NCBI RefSeq assembly: GCF_014643535.1
Contig: NZ_BMJQ01000007.1
Span: 270,923-334,922, forward strand
Source of the DNA: Aliidongia dinghuensis
GTDB lineage: Bacteria; Pseudomonadota; Alphaproteobacteria; ATCC43930; CGMCC-115725
Reading direction: 5' to 3'
Length of the DNA stretch: 64,000 nucleotides
Shown here in pieces: positions 19,876 to 28,609 of this stretch. The notes under the pieces were generated by a model. That model ran no database searches. It was given only the letters and a program-made list of their open reading frames with translations, and was not told the origin of the DNA. The position numbers and the translations under genes were made by a program. Within the stretch, counting starts at the first letter, position 1. Every line of letters begins with the position of its first letter.

Positions 19876-20409
19876 TTGTCGAAACGGGTTTTGTCTGGTG
19901 TGCTCGCTGCGTCCCTCGTCCTGGCGTCGACGCTGGCACACGCGGAATGCTACACCGAGGCGGAATGGCAGGCGGCGCACGTGCGGATCCTGCAGACCGA
20001 GCTCAATGTGGCTCAGCTCACTTGCCAGAACGTGCCGGACCACAGCTACGACGCCCAATATAGCGCCTTCGTGGCGCGGTTCGGTGATCGTCTGAAGTCC
20101 GCGGCGAGCGTATTGCGGGCCCATTTCAAGCGGGTCTACGGCAACGCGGCGTCGGAGAAGCAGCTCGATATTTTCGTCACGCGCGTCGCGAACGAGGCGT
20201 CGGACCGCAGCATGAGCTCGACCACGCCTTGCGCCGATGCGGCGCCGCTGTTTCAGCAAGTGCTGGCGACCGATACCGGCGGCCTGTCGCAGCTGGCGCT
20301 GGATCACGTGACCGACAAGACCGAGATCGGCGGCGAGCTGTGCGTCGCGAAGAAGGCGCCGGCATCGCGCAAATCGGGCAGGACGAAGAAGACGGTCGCC
20401 GTGAAGTAG
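19876..20409 (+). CDS. Secreted Cys-containing protein, TTG start
   Basis: 177 residues. I chose TTG 19876 because AAGGGGG sits 6 bp upstream and it gives a clean signal peptide, cleaved after STLAHA. The mature part is helical with four Cys (AECYTE, LTCQN, TPCADA, ELCVA) that could form disulfides, and ends in a Lys-rich tail. I do not recognise the family. A strong bidirectional terminator follows. Confidence 0.65.
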   Translation: MSKRVLSGVLAASLVLASTLAHAECYTEAEWQAAHVRILQTELNVAQLTCQNVPDHSYDAQYSAFVARFGDRLKSAASVLRAHFKRVYGNAASEKQLDIFVTRVANEASDRSMSSTTPCADAAPLFQQVLATDTGGLSQLALDHVTDKTEIGGELCVAKKAPASRKSGRTKKTVAVK

Positions 20410-20450
20410 CGGGCCAAGGCGGCCGGCGGCTCGCACGTCCGTCGTCGAGC

Positions 20451-20493
20451 AAGAAAAAAAGGCGCGCCCCCAAGGGGCGCGCCTTCTTCTTTT
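20451..20493. terminator. Bidirectional intrinsic terminator
   Basis: A 10-bp stem (20461-20470 / 20474-20483) with a 3-base loop is flanked by an A run on the left and TTCTTCTTTT on the right. It serves the secreted-protein gene on plus and the OmpA-like gene on minus. Confidence 0.9.
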
Positions 20494-20517
20494 CGCGGCG
20501 AAAAAACCGCCTGCAGA

Positions 20518-21582
20518 TTACTGCAGGACGATCTCGGCGCGGCGGTTCTGCGGCTCGCGCACGCCATCGGCCGTCGGGACCAAGAGGCCGGTCTTGCCGA
20601 CGCCAACCGTGGCGATCTCGCCGGCCGGCACGCCATCGGCGACCAGCTGGGCCTTGACCGCTGCGGCGCGCTTCTCGGAGAGCGCCTGGTTGTACTTGGC
20701 CGAGCCGACCGTGTCGGTATGGCCGGTCACGTTGATCTGGGTCAGGTTGCCGGCCTTCACGCTGTCGGCGGCCTGCTGGATCACCTTGGCGCCGGCGCCG
20801 GTGACGTCCGACTTGTTGAAGTCGAAGAACACCTGGAACGCACGCTGCACCTCCGGCGCCTTGGCCGGCGGGGCGGGCGGCGGGGCGGCGACGACCGGCG
20901 CCGGAGCGGCCGGCGGCTCGCCGAACTCAACGCGCAACGTCAGGAAGATGTTGTGCGAGTAATACTTGTAGTGCGCGACCGCCGCCTGGCCGGCGATCGT
21001 CTCGTTGATGTCGGTGTCCTCGCTGCCGATGAAGCGGTAGTCGAGACCGAGCTTCAGGTTCTCGGTGATCGGGTATTCCGCACCGATGATGGCCTGATAG
21101 CCGAACACGGAGCTGTGGCCGTTGACCTGCGCGTCCGGCGTTACGACGCCGTTGTTGCGGATCAGGAGCTCGCCGATGCCGCCGCCGACATGCGGGATCA
21201 CCGGCAGGCCGAGATCGTAGAAGTCATAGAGGACGTTGCCGAAGAAGTCATAGGTCTGCACATGGCCGCCCTTGGGCAGCGCGCCATGGTCGACATGATT
21301 CATGTCGGCGTTGCTGGTGCCGAACTGGAGTTCCGCGCGGAACCCGTTGCCGAACTCCCAACCGCCGGCGAGGCTGCTGGCGATGCCCGTGTCGTAGGTG
21401 ACGCTGGTGCTGCTCTGGTTGTTCGGGAGCACCTGATTGGACGGGCCCTTCGACTGGATCGGCAGCGGGAACGTAGCGCCGATGCCGCCGGTGATGTAGG
21501 GGCCGGTCAGCTGCTGAGCCATCGCGGCCGAGGAAACTGAGCAGAGCAGAACTGCGCCCAGGACGCACAGACGTTTATTCAT
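20518..21582 (-). CDS. OmpA-family outer-membrane protein
   Basis: 354 residues. A signal peptide ends AAMAQQ. An N-terminal beta-barrel (to about residue 225) and a Pro/Ala-rich linker come next. The periplasmic OmpA peptidoglycan-binding domain has FFDFNKSDVT, NVTGHTDTVGS and PQNRRAEIVL. I set the start at the last of a run of ATG codons (21582), where GAGG has good spacing; 21597 is the first. It anchors the outer membrane to peptidoglycan. Confidence 0.9.
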   Translation of the reverse strand: MNKRLCVLGAVLLCSVSSAAMAQQLTGPYITGGIGATFPLPIQSKGPSNQVLPNNQSSTSVTYDTGIASSLAGGWEFGNGFRAELQFGTSNADMNHVDHGALPKGGHVQTYDFFGNVLYDFYDLGLPVIPHVGGGIGELLIRNNGVVTPDAQVNGHSSVFGYQAIIGAEYPITENLKLGLDYRFIGSEDTDINETIAGQAAVAHYKYYSHNIFLTLRVEFGEPPAAPAPVVAAPPPAPPAKAPEVQRAFQVFFDFNKSDVTGAGAKVIQQAADSVKAGNLTQINVTGHTDTVGSAKYNQALSEKRAAAVKAQLVADGVPAGEIATVGVGKTGLLVPTADGVREPQNRRAEIVLQ

Positions 21583-21791
21583 CATCATCCTCATCACATT
21601 GGCCGTCTAGGCGGAATGAAAGCGTTAGTCTTCTCGCATATGAACTTATAATACGGCCAGAGGTTGCCCTGCATGTCTAAGGTTCGTTGTGATTCCGTGC
21701 TTTTTTGGGGGGTGTTGCTAAAAATACACGGTCGGCGGGAGGCGCGGCGCCTTTCGGCGCCAAGTATCATTGGAGATCGTTACGGTTCCGA

Positions 21792-22460
21792 TCAGGGCTC
21801 GTCGAGGCCGACCACCGTGTGCAGGTCGCGCACTTCGCCCAACGGATAATTGAGCTCTAGCGGCGGATTGTACTGTCTCAGCACCAGCGTTGCCTCCGTG
21901 CTGCGCACGAATTCTTTGATCAGGACCGCGTTGTCCGTCTTCGTGACGACGACGCCCGACCCCGCCTGTGCGGGCTTGTACGGGTTGATGTGCAGTAATT
22001 GCCCCGGTCGAAAGCGCGGGATCATGCTCTCGCCGACCATGTAGATCGAATAGGCGTCGCGTACATGGCGAAGCGAATGGGGCCGTGCGATGTAGTCGAT
22101 CGGTCCGTCGTCCAGGAACATTTCCTGCTCGATGCCGCCCCGAGCAGCACTGCGCACCGGGATGAGATCCCGCGGGTCGCGGGCGGGCGGGGTCGGGCCG
22201 GGTGCGGCCTCGCTGCGCGGTGTGGGCGCCGGTGGCCGCGGGGCGGCGGGCGGGGTTGACGGCGTCGTTGGCAGCAGATCCCCGGCTTCAATGCCGAGGG
22301 CCGTCGCCAGCCGGGCCATCCAATCGAGCGTCAGGCGGCGCTCGCCCTTCTCGAGCTTGTTGATCTGAGAGGCCGTCGTGCCGACACGCTCGGCGAGCGC
22401 CTGCATGCTGAGGCCGGCCCGGGCACGAAATTCTTTCAGTCGATTGGACATCATGTCCAT
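21792..22460 (-). CDS. CI-like phage repressor (XRE helix-turn-helix plus S24 peptidase domain)
   Basis: 222 residues. An N-terminal helix-turn-helix (about residues 5-60, with ALAERVGTTASQINKLEKG) and a Pro-rich linker precede an S24/LexA-type domain. That domain carries the nucleophile Ser in VGESMIPRFRPG and the general-base Lys in NAVLIKEF. Such repressors self-cleave when RecA is activated, linking lysogeny to SOS. It is divergent from the gene at 22586, with operator-like repeats between them. Confidence 0.88.
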   Translation of the reverse strand: MDMMSNRLKEFRARAGLSMQALAERVGTTASQINKLEKGERRLTLDWMARLATALGIEAGDLLPTTPSTPPAAPRPPAPTPRSEAAPGPTPPARDPRDLIPVRSAARGGIEQEMFLDDGPIDYIARPHSLRHVRDAYSIYMVGESMIPRFRPGQLLHINPYKPAQAGSGVVVTKTDNAVLIKEFVRSTEATLVLRQYNPPLELNYPLGEVRDLHTVVGLDEP

Positions 22461-22585
22461 ATTGTACCTATCGGGGGCGGCGTGGGCAAGTGCCTATCGG
22501 TGAAAATATTTTGCGCGCGCCAATTGCAGGTTCGGAACAAAGCAAGTACGAATTGGTGTGTTATATGTCCATTTTGGAGATGGGA
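22461..22585. promoter_or_regulatory. Divergent operator region with repeats and a degenerate SOS box
   Basis: CCTATCGG occurs twice as a direct repeat (22467-22474 and 22493-22500), consistent with repressor operators. Further right, GAAC-N7-GTAC (22535-22549) is one base off the alphaproteobacterial LexA box. A CCAATT...AATTGG inverted repeat surrounds it. Confidence 0.5.
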
Positions 22586-23218
22586 ATGTCCGCTTTACCC
22601 AATGTTCCGAGCCACAAGACGCGCCGGGCGGCGCTGGCACTCGATCCCGTGATGATCAGCCGCATGACGCTTGCCCATGGGGGCCCCGAATTGCCGCCGC
22701 CGGAGCGGCAGCGGCACGATCCCGTGACGCTGGTCGAGGAACGCGATCCCGAGGGCTGGCCGGTTCGCCATTGTCGGGCGGTCGACACGATCGGCCGGCT
22801 CGTCCGCAACGGTCTGGCGCGGCCGGAATGGGCGGTGGCCGCCGATCGGTTCCGGCGCGACTATCGCCTTGCCCAATTTGACCCCCTCAGCGCGAATGAT
22901 CTGCAGCGGCCGCGGGGGGCCGGCGGGCGCGGGCCCATCCTCGACCGGGTCGAAGATGCGCGGCAGCGCCTGTTCGACGCGGTTGCCGGCATGGGCGGCT
23001 TGTCCGCCCCGGCCGGCTCGGTCGTGTGGCACGTGATCGGTGCCGAGCTCACGCTCAAGGACTGGTCGCTGCGCCAGGTCTGGGGTGGTCGGCCGTTGCG
23101 CCATGAGGTTGCGACCGGCATCCTGCTGGCGGCCCTTGCGGCGCTCGACGCCCATTATCATGACCGGCGGCGGATTGCCCGGGCGGAGCGGCCTGCGCTT
23201 GCCCGCAGCCGTGGCTGA
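22586..23218 (+). CDS. Phage early regulatory-type protein (DUF6456-like)
   Basis: 210 residues from ATG 22586, which has GGAG 6 bp upstream. The middle (RPEWAVAADRFRRDYRLAQ) and the C-terminal part (VIGAELTLKDWSLRQVWG, then GILLAALAALDAHY) match what I recall of DUF6456 proteins of alphaproteobacteria. It sits opposite the repressor, as a Cro-like or early regulator would. The family assignment is from memory. Confidence 0.6.
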   Translation: MSALPNVPSHKTRRAALALDPVMISRMTLAHGGPELPPPERQRHDPVTLVEERDPEGWPVRHCRAVDTIGRLVRNGLARPEWAVAADRFRRDYRLAQFDPLSANDLQRPRGAGGRGPILDRVEDARQRLFDAVAGMGGLSAPAGSVVWHVIGAELTLKDWSLRQVWGGRPLRHEVATGILLAALAALDAHYHDRRRIARAERPALARSRG

Positions 23219-23245
23219 TCGGCCGTCCATGACTGGTCGCATTGA

Positions 23246-23352
23246 GAACAAAAAATGAACAAAGCCGATTGACTCGATCCGAAACATCGGGCAGAAAAAT
23301 CCCATCGTTCGAATTGCGCCCGCCCGGCTCTGCCGCGGCGGGCCTTTCATTT
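23246..23352 (+). promoter_or_regulatory. Element A: SOS box, -35-like box and leader hairpin before terS
   Basis: GAAC-N7-GAAC at 23246-23260 matches the alphaproteobacterial LexA box. TTGACT follows at 23269-23274, then a conserved block and a GC hairpin (arms 23318-23324 / 23337-23343). terS starts 41 bp later. The same layout recurs at 30601 and, inverted, at 37478. Confidence 0.8.
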
Positions 23353-23384
23353 TCGGGCCTGGCTCAGGCCCGCAAGGAGGGCGG

Positions 23385-23891
23385 ATGGCGGGCTGGAGCG
23401 ACCATCAGCGGGCCTGTTTCCTGACGTTGCTGGCCGAAACCGGCAATGTCAGCGCCGCTGCGCGCGGTGCCGGCGTGTCGCGCTCCGGCGCCTATGCGCA
23501 GCGGCTTGCCGACGAAGATTTCGCCGTCGCCTGGACCGAGGCGCAGGCCCAAGCGGTCGACGCGCTGGAGCTCGAGGCGCGGCGGCGCGCGGTCGAAGGC
23601 GTCGAGCAGCCGGTGCTCTATGCCGGCAAGCCGGTGCATGGCGCCGGCGGCGAGCCGGTCACCATCCGGCACTATTCCGACCGGCTGCTCGAGCTCTTGC
23701 TCAAGGCGCGGCGGGTGGACACGGGCAACTCCAACGACGAGGTTCAGGATGACGACGGCGTTGCTCTCGATGACGATGAGCGAGTGCGCCGCATTATGTG
23801 GCTTCTTGAGCAAGCGCGAGCGCGCCAGGCTCGACGGGCTGCTCAAGGGCGTGTGGGTGCCGCTGTCCGGGCCGCAGAGGACGGCCTATGA
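23385..23891 (+). CDS. Phage terminase small subunit-like protein
   Basis: 168 residues with AAGGAGG upstream of ATG 23385. The N-terminal helix-turn-helix (NVSAAARGAGVSRSGAYAQR) is typical of TerS, which binds the packaging site. The position directly before the large terminase supports this. Its 3' end overlaps the terL frame by about 140 bp, so the last residues may be non-native. Confidence 0.8.
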   Translation: MAGWSDHQRACFLTLLAETGNVSAAARGAGVSRSGAYAQRLADEDFAVAWTEAQAQAVDALELEARRRAVEGVEQPVLYAGKPVHGAGGEPVTIRHYSDRLLELLLKARRVDTGNSNDEVQDDDGVALDDDERVRRIMWLLEQARARQARRAAQGRVGAAVRAAEDGL

Positions 23892-25260
23892 CAGCGAGGC
23901 CGATGTGCTGCTCTATGGCGGGGCCGCCGGCGGCGGCAAGACCGATCTTTTGCTGGGCCTCGCCCTCGGCGCGCATCGCCGCTCGATCCTGTTTCGCCGC
24001 GAATTCGCCCAACTGAAGGCGATCGAGGACCGGGCGCGCGAGATGACCGGCCCCGGCGCCCATTACAGTGCTACCCGCCATACCTGGCAGCTGCCGGGCG
24101 GTCGCAGTCTGGAACTGGGCGCAGTGCAGCGGCCAGGCGACGAGCGCAAATATCAGGGCCGGCCGCACGACCTGAAGGCATTCGACGAGATTACCCATTT
24201 CACTGAGGCGCAGTTCCGCTTCCTGATCGGCTGGAACCGCAGCGCCGAACCAGGCCGGCGCTGTCGTGTCGTCGCGGCCGGCAATCCACCGACCTCGGCC
24301 CAAGGCGACTGGGTCATCCGCTATTGGGCGCCCTGGCTCGACCGGCAGCACCCGAATCCGGCCGAGCCTGGCGAGCTCCGCTGGTTCGCGACGATCGACG
24401 GCAAGGAGGTCGAGGTCGAGAGCGGTGCCGCCTTCGACCATGGCGGCGAGCGGATCGAGCCGCGCTCGCGGAGCTTCATCCGGGCGCGCGTCGAGGACAA
24501 TCCGTTCCTCATCGCTGCCGGATATCGCGCGACCCTGCAGTCCCTGCCGGAACCGCTGCGCTCTCAGATGCTGTTCGGCGATTTCGCCGCGAAGCAGGCG
24601 GATGATCCCTGGCAGGTCATCCCGACGGAATGGGTGCTGGCGGCGCAGGCGCGCTGGCAGGAATGCCCGCCCGGACCGCTCGATACGCTCGGCGTCGACG
24701 TCGCGCGCGGCGGGCGCGACCGGACCGTCGTGACGGCCCGCCACGGCCCCTGGTTCGCGCATCCTGAGAGCTTCCCGGGCGCCGAGACGCCGGATGGCCA
24801 GGCGGTCGTGGCGCTGCTGGTGCCGCTGCTCGCGGCACAGGCGGCGGTGCAGGTGGATGTGATCGGCGTGGGGGCTGCGGTCTATGACGCGGCGCGGGCG
24901 CGCGGCCTCCACGCGGTGCCGCTCAACGGCGCCGCGGGCTCCGCGGCGCGCGACCGTTCGGGGCAACTGGGTTTCGCCAACGCGCGCGCCGAATGGTGGT
25001 GGCGGCTGCGCGAGGCGCTCGATCCGTCGGCTGGCGACGGCTTGGCGCTGCCGCCGGACCGCGAATTGCTGGCCGACCTCACGGCGCCGCGCTGGCGCCT
25101 CGCCAGCGCCGGCATCCTGGTCGAGCGCAAGGACGAGATCATCGCCCGCATCGGCCGCTCGCCCGACAAGGGCGACAGCCTCGTCTATGCCCATGCCCGG
25201 CCGCTCGTGCCGGGACAAGGGCTGCTCGATTTCCTGCGCGAAGAGATCGCGCGGGGCTGA
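23749..25260 (+). CDS. Phage terminase large subunit
   Basis: About 503 residues; ATPase and nuclease that packages phage DNA. Walker A is LLYGGAAGGGKTD near residue 60, Walker B-like KAFDEITHF near 145, and the nuclease begins with LGVDVARGGRDRT. C-terminal acidic residues lie in VDVIGVG and KGDSLVYA. The start is uncertain; 23749 or 23770 are candidates inside the terS end. The portal gene follows 20 bp later. Confidence 0.9.
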   Translation: MTTALLSMTMSECAALCGFLSKRERARLDGLLKGVWVPLSGPQRTAYDSEADVLLYGGAAGGGKTDLLLGLALGAHRRSILFRREFAQLKAIEDRAREMTGPGAHYSATRHTWQLPGGRSLELGAVQRPGDERKYQGRPHDLKAFDEITHFTEAQFRFLIGWNRSAEPGRRCRVVAAGNPPTSAQGDWVIRYWAPWLDRQHPNPAEPGELRWFATIDGKEVEVESGAAFDHGGERIEPRSRSFIRARVEDNPFLIAAGYRATLQSLPEPLRSQMLFGDFAAKQADDPWQVIPTEWVLAAQARWQECPPGPLDTLGVDVARGGRDRTVVTARHGPWFAHPESFPGAETPDGQAVVALLVPLLAAQAAVQVDVIGVGAAVYDAARARGLHAVPLNGAAGSAARDRSGQLGFANARAEWWWRLREALDPSAGDGLALPPDRELLADLTAPRWRLASAGILVERKDEIIARIGRSPDKGDSLVYAHARPLVPGQGLLDFLREEIARG

Positions 25261-25280
25261 CGCTGACGAAAGGATCGTTC

Positions 25281-27044
25281 ATGACCCCTGGCACTTCCGC
25301 GGGCCGGGCGGGCCTGCTCGCGCGCGTTGCGGGCGGGCTGCGCTATGCCGTGACCGGCACGCCGCCCAGTTCCTGGTTCGGCCCGGCGACGCCGCTGACA
25401 CCCGAGGCGCCGGCGTCGGTCGCGGGCCGGCAGTTCGACTATCCGGTCGGCTTCAACCTGCGGCTCCAGCCGCGGCAGGACGAGGGCGCGAGCTTCGCCG
25501 AGTTGCGCGGCCTCGCCGATGCCTACGACCTCGTCCGCCTGGTGATCGAGACGCGCAAGGACCAGGTCGAGGCGCTCGACTGGACCGTGCGGGCGCGCAG
25601 CGGCCGCTCGGACGACCCGCGCGTGGCCGCGGCGACCGCGCTGCTGCGGTCGCCCGACCGCGAGCACGGCTGGGGCACCTGGCTGCGCCTGCTGCTCGAG
25701 GACCTGTTCGTGCTCGACGCGCCGACGCTCTATGTCCGGCGCACCGTTTCGGGCGCCGTCTGGGGCCTCGAGGTGATCGACGGCGCCACGATCAAGCGGC
25801 TGCTCTCGCCGGACGGCCGCACGCCCCGGCCGCCGGAGCCGGCCTATCAGCAGGTGCTCAAGGGCGTGCCGGCGGTCGACTACCGGGCCGACGAGCTCAT
25901 CTATGCGCCGCGCAACCCGCGGCCGCACCGGGTCTACGGCTATTCGCCGGTCGAGCAGATCCTGATGACGGTCAACATCGGGCTCCGGCGCCAGGTGAGC
26001 CAGCTGCACTATTTCACCGAGGGCAACACGCCCGAGGCGCTGATCGGCGTGCCGGAGGCCTGGACGCCGGAGCAGATCCGCCAGTTCCAGGAATACTGGG
26101 ACGCGCTGCTGGAAGGCAATCTCGCCGCCCGGCGCCACACGCGCTTCGTGCCGGGCGGCCTCAAGTACCAGCCGGTACGCGACGTGCCGTTGAAGGACGA
26201 GTTCGACGAGTGGCTGGCGCGCGTCGTGTGCTTCGCGTTCTCGATCCCGCCGACCGCGTTCGCCCGGACGACGAACCGGGCGACGGCGGAGACGGCGCAG
26301 GGCACCGCGCTCGCCGAGGGGCTGCAGCCGCTGCTCGGCTGGGTCAAGGCGCTGATCGACCGCATCCTGGCGCAGGTGCTCGGTTGGCCGGATCTCGAGT
26401 TCGCCTGGGCCGACCAGACGGCGACCGACCCGCAGAGCCAGGCGACGATCGCCGCCGCCTATGTCGCGGCCGGCATCAAGACGCGCAACGAGGTGCGCGC
26501 CGAGCTCGGGCTCGGCCCCATCGTCGGCGGCGACACGCTCACCACCGCCACACCGGCGGCCCCGCTGCTCGGTGCCCCGGCGTCCGACACGGTGGCTAAG
26601 GCCGGGTTCAGGCCAAACGAACTGCGCAGCCACGGACAATGGGCGACCGAAGGCGCGAGCGGCGCCTTGTCGCCGGCTCAGGAAATCATCCTAGACGAAC
26701 CGCCGCTCGAATTCATGCCGCCGGAGCCGGTCGAGCCGCTGCCGGGTATCGGCGGCCGGCCTTTGCCGGCCAATCCGGAGGACCTTCTCGCCCAAGGATA
26801 TCGGGAAACCTCGCATCCGGATGCGGCCGCCCAAGGGCATCGCACATTCGAAAACCCCACAACCGGGGATGTGCTCCGCTATGATGAAGGCAAACCCGGC
26901 GAGACCGGTTATCGCGGCCAGGACCATTATCATCGGGAAAACCCAGACAGCACGGGCGATGGCGATGCATATTTGGACAAGAATGGGCGACCGGTCCGCC
27001 GCAACAGCAAAGCATCTCACCTGACTTCAGGCGATTGGATATGA
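25281..27044 (+). CDS. Phage portal protein with C-terminal polymorphic-toxin-like domain
   Basis: 587 residues. Residues 1 to about 435 are a phage portal protein (TPPSSWFGPATPL, SPVEQILMTVNIGLRRQ, RTTNRATAETAQG), the ring through which DNA enters the head. After a linker, residues about 505-587 carry a domain with SHPDAAAQGHRTF, NPTTG, GKPGETGYRGQDHYH and YLDKNGRPV. That pattern is familiar from tips of polymorphic toxins (RHS-like). The stop overlaps a small gene, as expected for toxin-immunity coupling. Toxin function is inferred. A near-identical portal body with another tail is split between 30728 and 38567. Confidence 0.85.
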   Translation: MTPGTSAGRAGLLARVAGGLRYAVTGTPPSSWFGPATPLTPEAPASVAGRQFDYPVGFNLRLQPRQDEGASFAELRGLADAYDLVRLVIETRKDQVEALDWTVRARSGRSDDPRVAAATALLRSPDREHGWGTWLRLLLEDLFVLDAPTLYVRRTVSGAVWGLEVIDGATIKRLLSPDGRTPRPPEPAYQQVLKGVPAVDYRADELIYAPRNPRPHRVYGYSPVEQILMTVNIGLRRQVSQLHYFTEGNTPEALIGVPEAWTPEQIRQFQEYWDALLEGNLAARRHTRFVPGGLKYQPVRDVPLKDEFDEWLARVVCFAFSIPPTAFARTTNRATAETAQGTALAEGLQPLLGWVKALIDRILAQVLGWPDLEFAWADQTATDPQSQATIAAAYVAAGIKTRNEVRAELGLGPIVGGDTLTTATPAAPLLGAPASDTVAKAGFRPNELRSHGQWATEGASGALSPAQEIILDEPPLEFMPPEPVEPLPGIGGRPLPANPEDLLAQGYRETSHPDAAAQGHRTFENPTTGDVLRYDEGKPGETGYRGQDHYHRENPDSTGDGDAYLDKNGRPVRRNSKASHLTSGDWI

Positions 27045-27409
27045 CCATGAATTCGAGATTTTATTACGACGGCGCCACGGTCAGGCAGTTGAGCCTGGAA
27101 AGCGGCGTGTTTCGGATCGGCCTGGAATGCGCGACCGATGACGATGAAATCGCGGTCGATGTGGCGCTTTCGTTTCATGAAATCCGGAATTTGCAGGTGG
27201 ACCGCGTTGCGGCCGCCGACGTCGGCATGATCGAGGACGACGGCGAGATCATCTCCTACTACCAGGCAGAGCGGCATGCCGAGATCGTCATCCAATGGAA
27301 CAATTTCGATCCTGCCGATCGGCGCAAGCAGACCATCTCGTACATCTTCGACTTCCAGGGCTTCGATCTGGCGAGAAGCCCGGACATCCACCGCTGGCCT
27401 GCATCATAG
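27041..27409 (+). CDS. Probable immunity protein for the portal toxin tail
   Basis: 122 residues starting at ATG 27041 inside the portal stop (ATGA). Acidic and beta-rich (SRFYYDGATVRQLSLE, ISYIFDFQGFDL). No domain is recognised. The assignment rests on size, acidity and coupling to the toxin-like domain. Confidence 0.6.
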   Translation: MTMNSRFYYDGATVRQLSLESGVFRIGLECATDDDEIAVDVALSFHEIRNLQVDRVAAADVGMIEDDGEIISYYQAERHAEIVIQWNNFDPADRRKQTISYIFDFQGFDLARSPDIHRWPAS

Positions 27410-27442
27410 GTCGGGGCAATTGGCGTTTGCGATCTTTGGAAC

Positions 27443-28203
27443 AACCAGCCGAGGGACGAGCAGGGGCAGTGGAGCGATAATGGAGCGAAACGGGAACTTC
27501 GTCGTTACTTGCCGGCGCAGCTCCCGATAATAATTCAGCTCCGCCATCCAAGGACGTGAGGGGTGGGAGTGACAATCTTCCCGTGCGTAGGCCGGCGGAA
27601 GCCCGGACAATCGACAGCGGCACAGTCCAGGGCCCTGGAGGCTACGAACCGGCGGACATCGGCCCGACGCATTTTGCCGTCGAGAGCGCGGGCGGCGATC
27701 CCGGGAAGATCGAAGCCGCGCTGGCGAAATTGCCGGACGGCGCATTGATCGACATCTACGGGGCGGGTACCAAAATCGCAGCGGTGGGAAATTCCGTGCA
27801 GGATTATTTCAAGGACTGGGGTGCGAGCGGCCCGCGCGGCTGGTCCGACGGGTCTGGCTGGTCGGTCGTTCCCGGCGTCTTTGATCCGACGAGCAAGACC
27901 GTCGTCATTGCGACAAGCGACCGGTTTCCGAATGGGTCGGTCAATCTCGCGTTACATGAGATCGGGCACTCCTACGATTTCGCCATGGGCGGGCTGTCGA
28001 ACTCGCCCGATTTCGCCGAGGCTTGTGAGGCTGCGAAAGGCGGATTGAGCCCTTATTTCCTGCAGCCCGGCTCGGCCGGCCGGTAAGAGACTTTCGCAGA
28101 AAATTTCGCCGCATTTTTCGGCAAGAACGAAGCGTATGCGGCGGCGCATCCTAGTCTTATCGAATATTGGAGACGTCACAGTGGCGTCCAAAAAACTCCA
28201 TAG
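27443..28203 (+). pseudogene. Orphan zincin toxin cassette, disrupted by frameshift and nonsense codon
   Basis: The left edge translates as QPRDEQGQWSDNG, matching the linker of the second portal tail (QPRDDRGRWSGNG). A one-base loss shifts into the frame of a toxin domain (GTG 27556 on). That domain has the zinc-protease signature LALHEIGHSYDF. An in-frame TAA at 28084-28086 interrupts it, yet the same frame continues as ETFAENFAAFFGKNEAY to a stop at 28201. The distal Glu likely to be the third zinc ligand lies after the stop, so the product should be inactive. The domain resembles lethal-factor-like (ATLF) peptidase tips. Confidence 0.72.
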
Positions 28204-28471
28204 GTTTCTGTATCCACTCCTTCTTGTTTCACTTTTACATGCCTCAGCATGGAGCGCGGACATGGACACGGTGCGCGACAGTATCGGTGAAGCCCGAATG
28301 CTCGAGGATGGCACGATCGTGCTGTGGCTGAGGGCCGAAGGCCCGAACGGCCAGGTCGGCGACGGTTTCCTGCGGTATGAGCTGAGCGATCCGAAGTATG
28401 CGGAGATCAAGAAGCACATCGGCGACATCAAGCCCGGGGAGAGCAAGCCGGTGCCGCCCTGGACGAAATAG
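28181..28471 (+). CDS. Exported small protein, probable immunity partner of the zincin cassette
   Basis: 96 residues from GTG 28181, overlapping the end of the zincin frame by 23 bp. A signal peptide-like start (LYPLLLVSLLHASAWSA) indicates periplasmic location. The mature part (MLEDGTIVLWLRAEGPNGQ, FLRYELSDPKYAEIKKHIGD) is unrecognised. Overlap with a toxin frame suggests immunity. Confidence 0.55.
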   Translation: MASKKLHRFLYPLLLVSLLHASAWSADMDTVRDSIGEARMLEDGTIVLWLRAEGPNGQVGDGFLRYELSDPKYAEIKKHIGDIKPGESKPVPPWTK

Positions 28472-28609
28472 GACGTCGAGGCTGGAGCAAAGAATGAACC
28501 TGCTGACTTCCAGCGATCCTATGCTGGAGTTGCCCACGCGAATCCGGGAAATCTGGCGGCAGTGCGCCGCACAGCGCTGCTGGCGAACGTACTAAAGGTG
28601 TTCATATGA
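28472..28609 (+). pseudogene. Orphan C-terminal toxin-tail remnant
   Basis: An open frame without a start codon, 45 codons, ends at TGA 28607-28609. Its stop overlaps the ATG of the next small gene, the same coupling seen at the portal tail. It reads ANPGNLAAVRRTALLANVLK near the end. Interpreted as the decayed tip of a further toxin cassette; no family recognised. Confidence 0.4.

Noticed and set aside
23242..23424. Short frame across element A, matching similar frames at 30623 and 37456
   Set aside because: The similarity comes from the repeated DNA element (SOS box, promoter, hairpin); none has a plausible ribosome site of its own.
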